DNA from: Pseudomonadota bacterium
GTDB taxonomy: Bacteria > Pseudomonadota > Alphaproteobacteria > Acetobacterales > Acetobacteraceae
Reading direction: 5' to 3'
Assembly (NCBI GenBank): GCA_021807975.1
Contig: JAKBCJ010000290.1
Coordinates: 1-6,297 of the forward strand
Length of the DNA: 6,297 bases
Shown here piece after piece: positions 1 to 5,849 of the stretch (its first letter is position 1; every line of letters begins with the position of its first letter). The position numbers and the translations under genes are program-made. Below the pieces are notes generated by a model. That model did not search any database and was not told the DNA's origin. It saw only the letters and a list, made by a program, of their open reading frames with translations.

Positions 1-836
1 CCACCTCGGATTACACCAAATCCAACGCCTGGGCCTTGATGAAGTCGCTTGGGGTCAGCGCCGGCGAGTTGGACATCAAACCGGCGGCAAAACAGATGCT
101 GACGGACCTGGGGCATCCCTACTCCACCGGCCAGTCGGTTTACGACATCACGTTCGAGAATGTGCAGGCCGGCTTGCGCACCGATTATCTGTTCCGGCTG
201 GCAAACCACCAGGGCGGTCTGGTCATCGGAACCGGCGATTTGTCGGAACTGGCTTTGGGCTGGTGTACCTATGGCGTGGGTGACCAGATGGCGCACTACA
301 ACGTCAATGCCGGGGTGCCCAAGACGCTGATCCAGCACCTGATTCGCTGGATCATCGGCACCAGACGGTTTCAGGACGACGTGCTGCGAACCCTGGATGC
401 GATTCTGTCCACGGAAATTTCCCCCGAACTTGTTCCGGTTGCCGAGGGGGAGATTCCGCAAAGCACCGAAGCCAAGATCGGCCCCTATGCGCTGCAGGAT
501 TTCACCCTGTTCCACGTCCTGCGTTACGGGTTCGTGCCGTCCAAAATCGCGTTCCTGGCGCTGCATACATGGGAGGATGCGGAGCGCGGGGCCTGGCCGC
601 CGCACTTTGACGCCGACCGCCGGGTCGCCTACGACCTGAAGCAAATCCGGCACTGGATGCAGGTGTTCGTGACCCGCTTCTTCGCCTTCAGCCAGTTCAA
701 GCGCAGCGCGATGCCGAATGGCCCCAAGGTCTCGGCTGGCGGGTCGCTGTCGCCGCGCGGCGACTGGCGTGCGCCATCTGACGGCAATGCCGCCGTCTGG
801 CTGGCGGAATTGGAACGAAACGTCCCGGTCGAGTAA
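1..836 (+). CDS. nadE: Glutamine-dependent NAD+ synthetase, C-terminal part (5' end outside window)
   Basis: This gene makes NAD+ from deamido-NAD+ (nicotinic acid adenine dinucleotide), ATP and ammonia taken from glutamine, in the cytoplasm; it is the last step of NAD synthesis. The reading frame is open from base 3 and gives 277 residues of the C-terminal synthetase domain. Visible hallmarks are TSDYTKSNA at the start of the fragment, a GTGDLSELALGWCTYG stretch, then GDQMAHYNVNAGVPKTLI, and near the C-terminus SQFKRSAMPNGPKVS followed by GGSLSPRGDW. These are typical of the long two-domain bacterial NadE of about 680 residues (Mycobacterium type). The N-terminal glutaminase domain and the ATP-binding SGGxDS loop would lie upstream, outside the window. 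The internal TTG/ATG codons at 36 and 39 are not true starts, because conserved sequence continues in frame before them. This is a housekeeping gene, probably unrelated to the downstream operon. The identification is firm. Confidence 0.96.
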   Translation, partial: TSDYTKSNAWALMKSLGVSAGELDIKPAAKQMLTDLGHPYSTGQSVYDITFENVQAGLRTDYLFRLANHQGGLVIGTGDLSELALGWCTYGVGDQMAHYNVNAGVPKTLIQHLIRWIIGTRRFQDDVLRTLDAILSTEISPELVPVAEGEIPQSTEAKIGPYALQDFTLFHVLRYGFVPSKIAFLALHTWEDAERGAWPPHFDADRRVAYDLKQIRHWMQVFVTRFFAFSQFKRSAMPNGPKVSAGGSLSPRGDWRAPSDGNAAVWLAELERNVPVE

Positions 837-960
837 TGGGGACACAGGTTTTCCGGCTTGGCAGCGTCGTGAAGTCCATGTCCTTGGTTCCGGAGGCTTC
901 CACGCGATCTATTCGATGATCGCCTCGGTGATCGTTGTTGCGGCCCATATTTAATTTGTC
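837..960 (+). other. Intergenic stretch after nadE without a gene
   Basis: No convincing coding region lies here; short open frames that cross it show no recognisable protein sequence. It holds a 6-bp inverted repeat, GCGATC at 904-909 and GATCGC at 918-923, with an 8-base loop and no T tract behind it, so it is not an obvious terminator. GAGGC at 893-897 could also pair with GCCTC at 922-926 as a competing fold. An AT-rich island at 948-957 stands out in otherwise GC-rich DNA. The 8-mer TGAAGTCC occurs at 870-877 and again at 980-987, which may be chance. Confidence 0.5.
926..955 (+). promoter_or_regulatory. Candidate promoter A for the permease operon (weak -35)
   Basis: TTTAAT at 950-955 matches the -10 consensus at five of six positions and is the most AT-rich spot of the gap. 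The matching -35 position (about 926-931) is poor, so an activator or another sigma factor might be needed. Transcription starting about seven bases downstream, near 962, would place the hairpin at 961-989, the long hairpin at 1006-1050 and the terminator at 1056-1105 together at the 5' end of the operon mRNA. This is inferred from base matching only. Confidence 0.25.
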
Positions 961-989
961 CCGGACCTTGATTGGATATTGAAGTCCGG
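961..989 (+). promoter_or_regulatory. Short leader hairpin (CCGGAC/GTCCGG)
   Basis: CCGGAC at 961-966 is perfectly complementary to GTCCGG at 984-989, giving a 6-bp GC-rich stem with a 17-base loop. It sits at or just after the start predicted for candidate promoter A and could be the first helix of a structured leader RNA. The stem is short enough to arise by chance in GC-rich DNA, so it is recorded mainly because more structure follows it. Confidence 0.3.
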
Positions 990-1007
990 ATCGGCGGCGG
1001 TTAGGCT
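979..1007 (+). promoter_or_regulatory. Candidate promoter B (TTGAAG-N17-TAGGCT)
   Basis: TTGAAG at 979-984 and TAGGCT at 1002-1007 are separated by 17 bases, the optimal spacing for a housekeeping sigma factor. The -35 keeps the TTGA core, and the -10 keeps the important first T, second A and last T. The start would be near 1014, which would cut off most of the 5' arm of the 1006-1014 helix. Promoters A and B are therefore alternatives with different consequences for leader folding. Confidence 0.3.
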
Positions 1008-1050
1008 GTTCGTGTGTATCGGAAGCAATGTTGCTTTCGGTCACGGGCAG
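1006..1050 (+). promoter_or_regulatory. Long leader hairpin directly before the terminator
   Basis: Bases 1006-1014 pair with 1042-1050 (9 bp, two of them G-U). After a 3-base bulge (TGT, 1015-1017), bases 1018-1027 pair with 1032-1041 (10 bp, two of them G-U), closed by the loop ATGT at 1028-1031. This gives about 19 pairs in 45 bases, ending five bases before the terminator stem. Frequent G-U pairs that keep the helix intact look more like an RNA structure than a DNA palindrome for a protein. GGCTG at 1004-1008 could instead pair with CAGCC at 1053-1057. That pairing would open the base of this hairpin and take two bases from the terminator stem, so it is a possible but weak switching element. 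I do not recognise a known riboswitch consensus. Confidence 0.5.
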
Positions 1051-1055
1051 TGCAG

Positions 1056-1105
1056 CCCCCGAATTCGTTTCCCGCCCCACGGGAAGCGAATTCGGGGGTT
1101 TTTTT
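1056..1105 (+). terminator. Strong intrinsic terminator upstream of the permease
   Basis: Bases 1056-1074 (starting CCCCCGAATTCG) pair with 1080-1098 (ending CGAATTCGGGGG). The stem is 19 bp with a single G-U pair, the loop is CCCCA, and seven T residues follow at 1099-1105. This is a textbook rho-independent terminator for + strand transcription. It ends 50 bases before the permease start codon and 220 bases after the nadE stop. It could end nadE transcripts, but no good promoter lies between it and the permease ribosome-binding site. A role as an attenuator in the operon leader is therefore at least as plausible. The 3' tract has no matching A tract on the 5' side, so termination is one-directional. 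Confidence 0.9.
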
Positions 1106-1139
1106 GTTGCTGCTCCGATCTTCGCTTGCCTTACAAAAC

Positions 1140-1146
1140 AGGGGGA
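1140..1146 (+). promoter_or_regulatory. Ribosome-binding site fixing the permease start
   Basis: AGGGGGA lies nine bases before the ATG at 1156. It supports that ATG rather than the in-frame TTG at 979, from which translation would have to run through the leader hairpin and the terminator. Confidence 0.6.
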
Positions 1147-1155
1147 CCAATCGAA

Positions 1156-2484
1156 ATGGCTGGATCAGCACAACATCACTCCAAGCTGGAGGATGCCGAG
1201 ACGCAGGTCGATCATCTGCTTGGCAACGAATACGAGCACGAACCCGTGCCGGCAGCGGCCCGCCGCAGCCTGTTTTCCGTTACACTGGTCTGGGCCGGCT
1301 TTCCCATGATCATTACCGGCGCGATGACCGGTTCTATTCTTGTGCTTGGCATGGGCTTTTCGCGGGCATTGACCGCGATGATCATCGGCAACCTGATCAT
1401 GCTGGCCTATGTGGGCGCCCTCGGCGTGCTGGGCACTCGGCGCGGGGTCAATTTCGCCCTCCTGGCCAGCGTGGTGTTCGGCAAGAAGGGCTATGTTCTT
1501 GCATCCGGCCTGCTGTCGACATTGCTGCTCGGTTGGTATGCGGTGCAGACCGGCATTACCGGAGCGTTGGTCAGCAGCACATATGGGATAAGCTATGTAT
1601 TGATGACGGTGATTGCCGGGCTGCTTTACATCGGCATCACGTTCGTCGGGGTTCGCGGCCTCCATTATATTGGACTGGTGTCCATTCCGTTGTTCGTCAT
1701 CCTGGGTGTATGGGTCGCAGCCGATGCGGCGAGCACCACGAGCTGGGCGGCCATCATGGCCTATCCGGGCAATAACGGAGCGGCCAGCATGCCGTTGGGC
1801 GTGGGACTGACAGTTGTCGTGGCATTGTTTATCGATGCCGGTACGGTGACAGCCGATTTCAACCGCTGGGCCAGGACGCCTCGTGACTCTTTCCTTGCCA
1901 CTTTCAGCGCCTTTCCGTTCGCCAATATCGTTGCCATGCTGGTGGGCGGCGTCATGACCGCGGCGCTGGCGGTGCCAAATGCCAATCCGTTCGGTGCCGA
2001 CAACATGTTCGGTTACATGAATCACATGCAACTGGGCTGGCTTAGCATTCTGGCGTTCGTGTTCCTGTACCTGAATCTCGGGTCGGTTTGCTCACACTGC
2101 CTGTATAACTCCGCCACCGGCTGGTCGCGCATCGTCGGCACCCATATGCGCGTCGCAGCAGTGATCCTCGGCTTCATCGGCATTGCCGTGGCCGCTGGTA
2201 ATATCTGGGCATTCTTCATCCAGTGGCTCAGCCTGCTGGGCGTCCTGGTGCCGCCGATCGGTGCGATCATTCTGGTGGATCAATATGTTATCCGCCCGGA
2301 CTCCAAGGTCAGCGTCGATTTCCGCCCGACCGCGTTCGGTGCATGGGCGATCGGATCGGCTGTGGGATTGTTCGTGGAAAATGCCGCGCCGGAATACTCG
2401 ACCGCCATCAGTTCCATGCTGGTGGGCGGCATCGCCTATTGGGCATTGTCCGCGATGACCAAGCCCGCCGTTCAAACTGCCTGA
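1156..2484 (+). CDS. NCS1-family permease, CodB-like, substrate uncertain
   Basis: This is a 442-residue inner-membrane transporter of the nucleobase:cation symporter-1 family, whose members import nucleobases, hydantoins, allantoin or related vitamins with Na+ or H+. The first 37 residues are hydrophilic; about 12 hydrophobic segments follow. Family marks are GW at 126-127, AGTVTADFNRW at 228-238 (compare AGTLTADFVRF in E. coli CodB), LN at 306-307 and PPIGAIILVDQYV from residue 366. Compared with CodB as I remember it, the aromatic clamp is kept (W127, F225). The polar cytosine contacts differ: the Gln before VGW is Leu here, the Ser two residues after the Phe is D227, and the NDN of TTNDNALY is C312-S313-H314. 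Cytosine is therefore an unlikely substrate, and a different planar molecule is inferred. It is the first gene of the operon, behind the terminator-bearing leader. The ATG was chosen for its ribosome-binding site and the CodB-like N-terminal length. Family assignment is firm; substrate is not. Confidence 0.92.
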   Translation: MAGSAQHHSKLEDAETQVDHLLGNEYEHEPVPAAARRSLFSVTLVWAGFPMIITGAMTGSILVLGMGFSRALTAMIIGNLIMLAYVGALGVLGTRRGVNFALLASVVFGKKGYVLASGLLSTLLLGWYAVQTGITGALVSSTYGISYVLMTVIAGLLYIGITFVGVRGLHYIGLVSIPLFVILGVWVAADAASTTSWAAIMAYPGNNGAASMPLGVGLTVVVALFIDAGTVTADFNRWARTPRDSFLATFSAFPFANIVAMLVGGVMTAALAVPNANPFGADNMFGYMNHMQLGWLSILAFVFLYLNLGSVCSHCLYNSATGWSRIVGTHMRVAAVILGFIGIAVAAGNIWAFFIQWLSLLGVLVPPIGAIILVDQYVIRPDSKVSVDFRPTAFGAWAIGSAVGLFVENAAPEYSTAISSMLVGGIAYWALSAMTKPAVQTA

Positions 2485-2502
2485 ACAAGACTTGTTGAAT
2501 AT

Positions 2503-2524
2503 CCCCGCGGTGACTGCCGCGGGG
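2503..2524 (+). promoter_or_regulatory. Intercistronic GC hairpin between permease and hydrolase
   Basis: CCCCGCGG at 2503-2510 is perfectly complementary to CCGCGGGG at 2517-2524, with a 6-base loop. No T tract follows, so it is not an intrinsic terminator. It ends five bases before the strong ribosome-binding site of the next gene. Such elements commonly protect the upstream mRNA from 3' exonucleases or mark processing sites, which would allow permease and hydrolase to be expressed at different levels. Just before it lies a small inverted repeat, AACAAG-A-CTTGTT (2484-2496), of unknown meaning. Confidence 0.6.
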
Positions 2525-2529
2525 ACAAA

Positions 2530-2535
2530 AGGAGG
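2530..2535 (+). promoter_or_regulatory. Near-perfect Shine-Dalgarno of the hydrolase gene
   Basis: AGGAGG is followed by a 6-base spacer and the ATG at 2542. It is by far the strongest ribosome-binding site in the window. This suggests the hydrolase is the most heavily translated product of the operon. Confidence 0.85.
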
Positions 2536-2541
2536 AATTCG

Positions 2542-3555
2542 ATGGACTACGAGATTTTCGACCTTGGCGACCTGGTGTTGCAGGGTGGCGCCACGATCCG
2601 CAACTGCCAGCTTGCCTACAAGACATTCGGCACGCTGAACGCGGCGAAGGACAACGTGATTGTTTACCCGACGTGGTATTCGGGCCAGCACGACGCCAAC
2701 GAATGGCTGATCGGCGCCGGCATGGCGCTGGACCCGGCCACTCAGTTCATTATTATACCGAACATGATCGGCAACGGCTTGTCGTCGTCCCCGAGCAACA
2801 CGCCGGAACCGTATAATGGGCCGCGCTTTCCCAATGTGACGCCGTATGACAATGTACGGGCGCAGCACCGTCTGATTACAGAGAAATTCGGGATCGAGCG
2901 CATTCGCCTTGTCACCGGCTGGTCGATGGGCGCCTTGCAAACCTTCCACTGGGGCGCGCTGTATCCGGACATGGTAGAGCGGATCGCGCCGTTCTGCGGT
3001 TCGGCGAAGTGCTCCCGCCACAACTTCGTCTTCCTGGAGGGTGTGAAGGCCGCGCTGACCGCCGATGCCGGATTTGCCGGCGGCTGGTACAAGAGCAAAC
3101 CGGAAACCGGGTTGCGGGCGATGGCGCGGGTCTATGCGGGGTGGGGCTTCAGCCAGGCGTTTTACCGTCAGGAGCTCGATCTCAAGACCCTTGGCTATTC
3201 TTCGTTGGAGGATTTCCTGGTGGCGTTCTGGGAAGGGTTCTTCCTGCCCAAGGACGCCAACAACCTGCTGACGATGCTGTGGACATGGCAGCACGGCGAT
3301 ATCAGCGCGAACGAGATGTATCACGGCGACTTCCACAAGGCGCTGGGGGCGATCACCGCCAAGGCGTATGTCATGCCGGGCGCAACCGATTTGTATTTCC
3401 CGGTTGCGGACAGTGAGATCGAGGTGGCGCACATGCCGAACGCGCAACTGATCCCGGTGCCGTCGGTATGGGGCCACTTCGCCGGCGGGCCTGGCACCAA
3501 TCCGGTCGATGTCGCCTTTATCGACGGTAAGCTGAAAGAACTGCTCGCAAGCTGA
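2542..3555 (+). CDS. Alpha/beta hydrolase of the homoserine acetyltransferase (MetX) superfamily
   Basis: This is a 337-residue cytoplasmic protein with no signal peptide or membrane segment. The MetX-like fold shows in LAYKTFGTLNAAKDNVIV near the N-terminus, the GxGxALDP stretch, and PNMIGNGLSSSPSNTP. The nucleophile elbow is GWSMGALQ with S128; the other likely triad members are D283 (GATDLYFP) and H312 (WGHFAGG). A complete Ser-Asp-His triad argues for an active enzyme. True MetX proteins are usually nearer 370 residues, have a GGSxGGMQ elbow, and follow the histidine with Asp (GHDxFL), which helps bind homoserine. Here Phe follows it and the elbow differs. I therefore infer a hydrolase or acyltransferase acting on another substrate, not methionine synthesis. 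Its place between a permease and an amidase suggests work on the imported compound. Its excellent ribosome-binding site suggests high expression. The fold is firm and the reaction unknown. Confidence 0.88.
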   Translation: MDYEIFDLGDLVLQGGATIRNCQLAYKTFGTLNAAKDNVIVYPTWYSGQHDANEWLIGAGMALDPATQFIIIPNMIGNGLSSSPSNTPEPYNGPRFPNVTPYDNVRAQHRLITEKFGIERIRLVTGWSMGALQTFHWGALYPDMVERIAPFCGSAKCSRHNFVFLEGVKAALTADAGFAGGWYKSKPETGLRAMARVYAGWGFSQAFYRQELDLKTLGYSSLEDFLVAFWEGFFLPKDANNLLTMLWTWQHGDISANEMYHGDFHKALGAITAKAYVMPGATDLYFPVADSEIEVAHMPNAQLIPVPSVWGHFAGGPGTNPVDVAFIDGKLKELLAS

Positions 3556-3566
3556 CGCAATCGGAA

Positions 3567-3593
3567 CCATGCTGGCCAATAGCGCCGGCATGG
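3567..3593 (+). promoter_or_regulatory. Intercistronic hairpin between hydrolase and amidase
   Basis: CCATGCTGGC at 3567-3576 pairs with GCCGGCATGG at 3584-3593 (10 bp with one G-U pair), around a 7-base loop. No T tract follows. It sits nine bases before the amidase ribosome-binding site and buries the ATG at 3569, which argues against that codon being the amidase start. It mirrors the hairpin at 2503-2524 in position and likely role (mRNA stability or processing). Confidence 0.5.
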
Positions 3594-3613
3594 CCGCACC
3601 CGGGTGGATACCA

Positions 3614-5050
3614 ATGAGCGAATTTTGGAAAAGCGATGCCGTTACGTTAGCGGCTGCTGTGCGCACGCGGAAAGTATCCGCCGTGGAACTGGCGAAAGCC
3701 GCGCTTCAGCGCGTCGAAAGGCTGGACGGCACGTTACACGCCTTTTGCACGCCCACCCCGGACATCGCGTTGCGTGAGGCTGCGGCGGTAGATGCCGCCA
3801 TCGCGGCCGGCGATCCCGTCGGGACGCTGGCTGGCGTGCCCTATGGCATCAAGGATTTGATCTGCACCAAAGACGTTCGCACCATGTCCGGTGCGCCCGC
3901 CTATGCCAACTTCGTCCCCGATGAGGACGATGTGGTCGTAGAGCGTATGCGTGCGGCGGGTGCCGTCTCGCTGGGTAAGACCAACGTGCCCGAATATGGC
4001 TATAGCGGCGTCGGCCATAATCCGGTGTGCGAAACGACGACCAACCCGTGGGACATCGCCCGCACGTCGGGCGGGTCGAGCGCCGGATCGGGCGCCGCCG
4101 TTGCCGCCGGCCTTTGTCCGATGGCGTTGGGCAGCGACGGCGGTGGATCGGTGCGGATTCCGGCATCGTTTTGCGGGCTGGTCGGCGTGAAGGCGTCCAT
4201 GGGGCGCGTGCCGCTGTATCCCGGCACCAAGGACGAACGGTATCCCGGTGTTTCCAGTTGGGAATCGCTGGAGCATATCGGTCCTATGGCGCGCACCGTG
4301 CGCGATGCTGCCCTGATGCTGTCCATTCTAACCGGTCCCGACGACCGTGACCGCATGTCCATCCCCGCCGGCGACGTTGATTGGATTGCGGCGGCGCAAC
4401 CGCGGGATCTGAAAGGTCTCCGCGTCGCCTATAGTCCGGATTGGGGCTACGCGGCCGTCGATCCCGAGGTGCGGCGTGTGGTCGGCGAGGCGGTGCGCGT
4501 GTTCGAGCAGGATCTGGGCTGCATCGTCGAGGAGGCGCACCCCGGTTTCGAGGATCCGTATGCCGCATTCTGGGGTATTGTCGCGGCGGAAACCGACCTA
4601 AAGGGCATGCGCGCGATCGTCGCTGAACACGGCGGCAAGATGACGCCGCACATCGTAGATTTTATCACCAGGAACTGGACCGCCGAGGATCTGACCAATG
4701 CGCTGATCGGCCGCAAGGCGGTAGTCAACAAGATGTGGCGGTTCATGCGCCAGTACGACATCCTGCTCACTCCGACGCTGGCTGTGCCGCCGTTCGCGCT
4801 GCACATCCAGGGCGTGGAAAAGATCGATGGGCGCATGGTGCAGCCGTTCCAATGGCTGGCATTCACTTTTCCAATGAACCTGACCGGCCAACCCGCCGCG
4901 TCGGTTCCGGCCGGGTTCACCGCTTCCGGGTTGCCGGTGGGCTTGCAGATCGTCGGCAGGCACCTGGCGGATGCGTCCGTGATCCAGGCGGCTGCCGCGT
5001 TCGAGGCGGCGAAGCCTTGGGCGAATGCCTGGCCGGCGATCGCCCAATGA
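3614..5050 (+). CDS. Amidase-signature family amidohydrolase
   Basis: This 478-residue cytoplasmic enzyme is predicted to hydrolyse a carboxamide to acid and ammonia (or amine). The amidase-signature triad Ser-cisSer-Lys is complete: K80 in GVPYGIKDL, S155 in TSGGSSAGSG, and the nucleophile S179 in GSDGGGSVRIPAS. The spacings of 75 and 24 residues match fatty acid amide hydrolase and malonamidase. The C-terminal NLTGQPAASVPAG and LPVGLQIVGR segments complete the family pattern. Length is usual (about 470). I chose ATG 3614 because GGTGGA at 3602-3607 is a fair ribosome-binding site and MSEFWKSDA is a typical N-terminus; the in-frame ATG at 3569 would add 15 residues from within a hairpin. Database labels such as GatA are common for such proteins, but no gatB or gatC is nearby. 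The context suggests a catabolic amidase for the compound imported by the permease. Its stop overlaps the next start by four bases. The family is certain, the substrate unknown. Confidence 0.95.
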   Translation: MSEFWKSDAVTLAAAVRTRKVSAVELAKAALQRVERLDGTLHAFCTPTPDIALREAAAVDAAIAAGDPVGTLAGVPYGIKDLICTKDVRTMSGAPAYANFVPDEDDVVVERMRAAGAVSLGKTNVPEYGYSGVGHNPVCETTTNPWDIARTSGGSSAGSGAAVAAGLCPMALGSDGGGSVRIPASFCGLVGVKASMGRVPLYPGTKDERYPGVSSWESLEHIGPMARTVRDAALMLSILTGPDDRDRMSIPAGDVDWIAAAQPRDLKGLRVAYSPDWGYAAVDPEVRRVVGEAVRVFEQDLGCIVEEAHPGFEDPYAAFWGIVAAETDLKGMRAIVAEHGGKMTPHIVDFITRNWTAEDLTNALIGRKAVVNKMWRFMRQYDILLTPTLAVPPFALHIQGVEKIDGRMVQPFQWLAFTFPMNLTGQPAASVPAGFTASGLPVGLQIVGRHLADASVIQAAAAFEAAKPWANAWPAIAQ

Positions 5051-5847
5051 CAGGGCTGAATACTTTCCTTATCCCGGCCGAACCGTATTACCACCCCGTC
5101 GGCGACGAAGTTGCGGTGTTCGAGGCAGCCTATCGCTACCGCCTGCCGGTGATGCTGAAAGGGCCAACCGGCTGCGGCAAGACCCGGTTCCTGGAATATA
5201 TGGCATGGCGGCTGAGCCGGCCGCTGGTCACCGTCGCGGCGCACGAGGACATGACGGCGGCCGATCTGGTCGGGCGCTTCCTGCTGTTGGCCGGGGAAAC
5301 CGTCTGGCACGATGGGCCGCTGACGCTCGCCGTTCGCGAAGGCGGTATCTGTTACATCGACGAAATCGTCGAGGCTCGGCAGGACAGCACGGTGGTGATC
5401 CATCCGCTGACGGACGCAAGGCGGATACTGCCGTTGGAGAAGAAGAACGAACTGGTCGCGGCGCATCCGGACTTCCAACTCGTGATTTCCTATAACCCTG
5501 GCTACCAGAGCGCGGTGAAGGATCTGAAGGAGTCGACCAAGCAGCGTTTCGTCGGCATCGATTTCGGTTATCCCGCCGCGGCCGTGGAGGCCGAAATCGT
5601 GGTTCGGGAAAGCGGCGTGGGGGCGGCGCTGGCGGCGAGACTGGTCGAAATCGGGCAGCGGTCGCGCAACCTGCGCGGTCAGGGGCTGGAGGAAGGCGCT
5701 TCCACCCGCATGCTGATCCATGCCGGGCGGTTGGCGCTGGCCGGGTTGGACGTGGCGGCAGCGGCACAAGCCGCGATGGTGCTGCCCCTGACCGACGACC
5801 TTGAGCTGCGTGAGGCGCTGGGCGCGGCGATCGCCGCCTGCCTGTGA
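5047..5847 (+). CDS. CbbQ/NirQ/NorQ-type MoxR AAA+ ATPase
   Basis: This 266-residue AAA+ ATPase belongs to the group that, with a VWA-domain partner, remodels and activates other enzymes: CbbQ/CbbO for Rubisco, NorQ/NorD for nitric oxide reductase. Order of motifs: Walker A GPTGCGKT (39-46), Walker B with catalytic D105-E106 in CYIDEIVEARQD, the HPLTDARRILPL segment (119-130), sensor 1 N150 in SYNPGYQS, and KQRF with the likely arginine finger. These segments are close to CbbQ/NirQ rather than to general MoxR. The length matches the family (about 270). The start ATG overlaps the amidase stop (ATGA) and has no good ribosome-binding site of its own, so translation is probably coupled to the amidase. 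No Rubisco or nitric oxide reductase gene is visible, so the name cbbQ or norQ would overstate what is known. The client enzyme is unknown. Confidence 0.93.
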   Translation: MTGLNTFLIPAEPYYHPVGDEVAVFEAAYRYRLPVMLKGPTGCGKTRFLEYMAWRLSRPLVTVAAHEDMTAADLVGRFLLLAGETVWHDGPLTLAVREGGICYIDEIVEARQDSTVVIHPLTDARRILPLEKKNELVAAHPDFQLVISYNPGYQSAVKDLKESTKQRFVGIDFGYPAAAVEAEIVVRESGVGAALAARLVEIGQRSRNLRGQGLEEGASTRMLIHAGRLALAGLDVAAAAQAAMVLPLTDDLELREALGAAIAACL

Positions 5848-5849
5848 CG

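Noticed and set aside
837..1055. Known riboswitch classes (TPP, guanidine I-III, SAM-II, ZTP, fluoride) in the leader
   Set aside because: I looked for their conserved core sequences on the + strand and found none. A covariance-model search would be decisive and was not possible here.
1061..1093. GAATTC in both terminator arms and again near 2535 as a repeat element or cloning trace
   Set aside because: In the terminator it is a consequence of the self-complementary stem. The copy near the hydrolase start is a single short chance match.
979..1155. N-terminal extension of the permease from TTG 979
   Set aside because: It would be translated through the long hairpin and the terminator. It has no family similarity, and the ATG at 1156 has a ribosome-binding site and gives the usual permease length.
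1028..1309. 93-codon open frame in the leader as an attenuation leader peptide
   Set aside because: It has no run of regulatory codons and no clear ribosome-binding site, starts in the loop of the long hairpin, and overlaps the permease gene by about 150 bases.
3569..3613. Amidase start at ATG 3569
   Set aside because: The codon lies inside a 10-bp hairpin with only a weak ribosome-binding site. The extra 15 residues look unlike amidase N-termini.
2092..3666. Long open frame on the - strand (524 codons) across permease and hydrolase
   Set aside because: It is antisense to two genes with clear family motifs. Its translation is rich in Arg, His and Pro without recognisable motifs, as expected for a shadow frame in GC-rich DNA.
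3614..5050. Amidase as GatA of the tRNA amidotransferase
   Set aside because: No gatB or gatC is adjacent and the neighbours are a permease and hydrolase. The amidase signature alone does not distinguish GatA.
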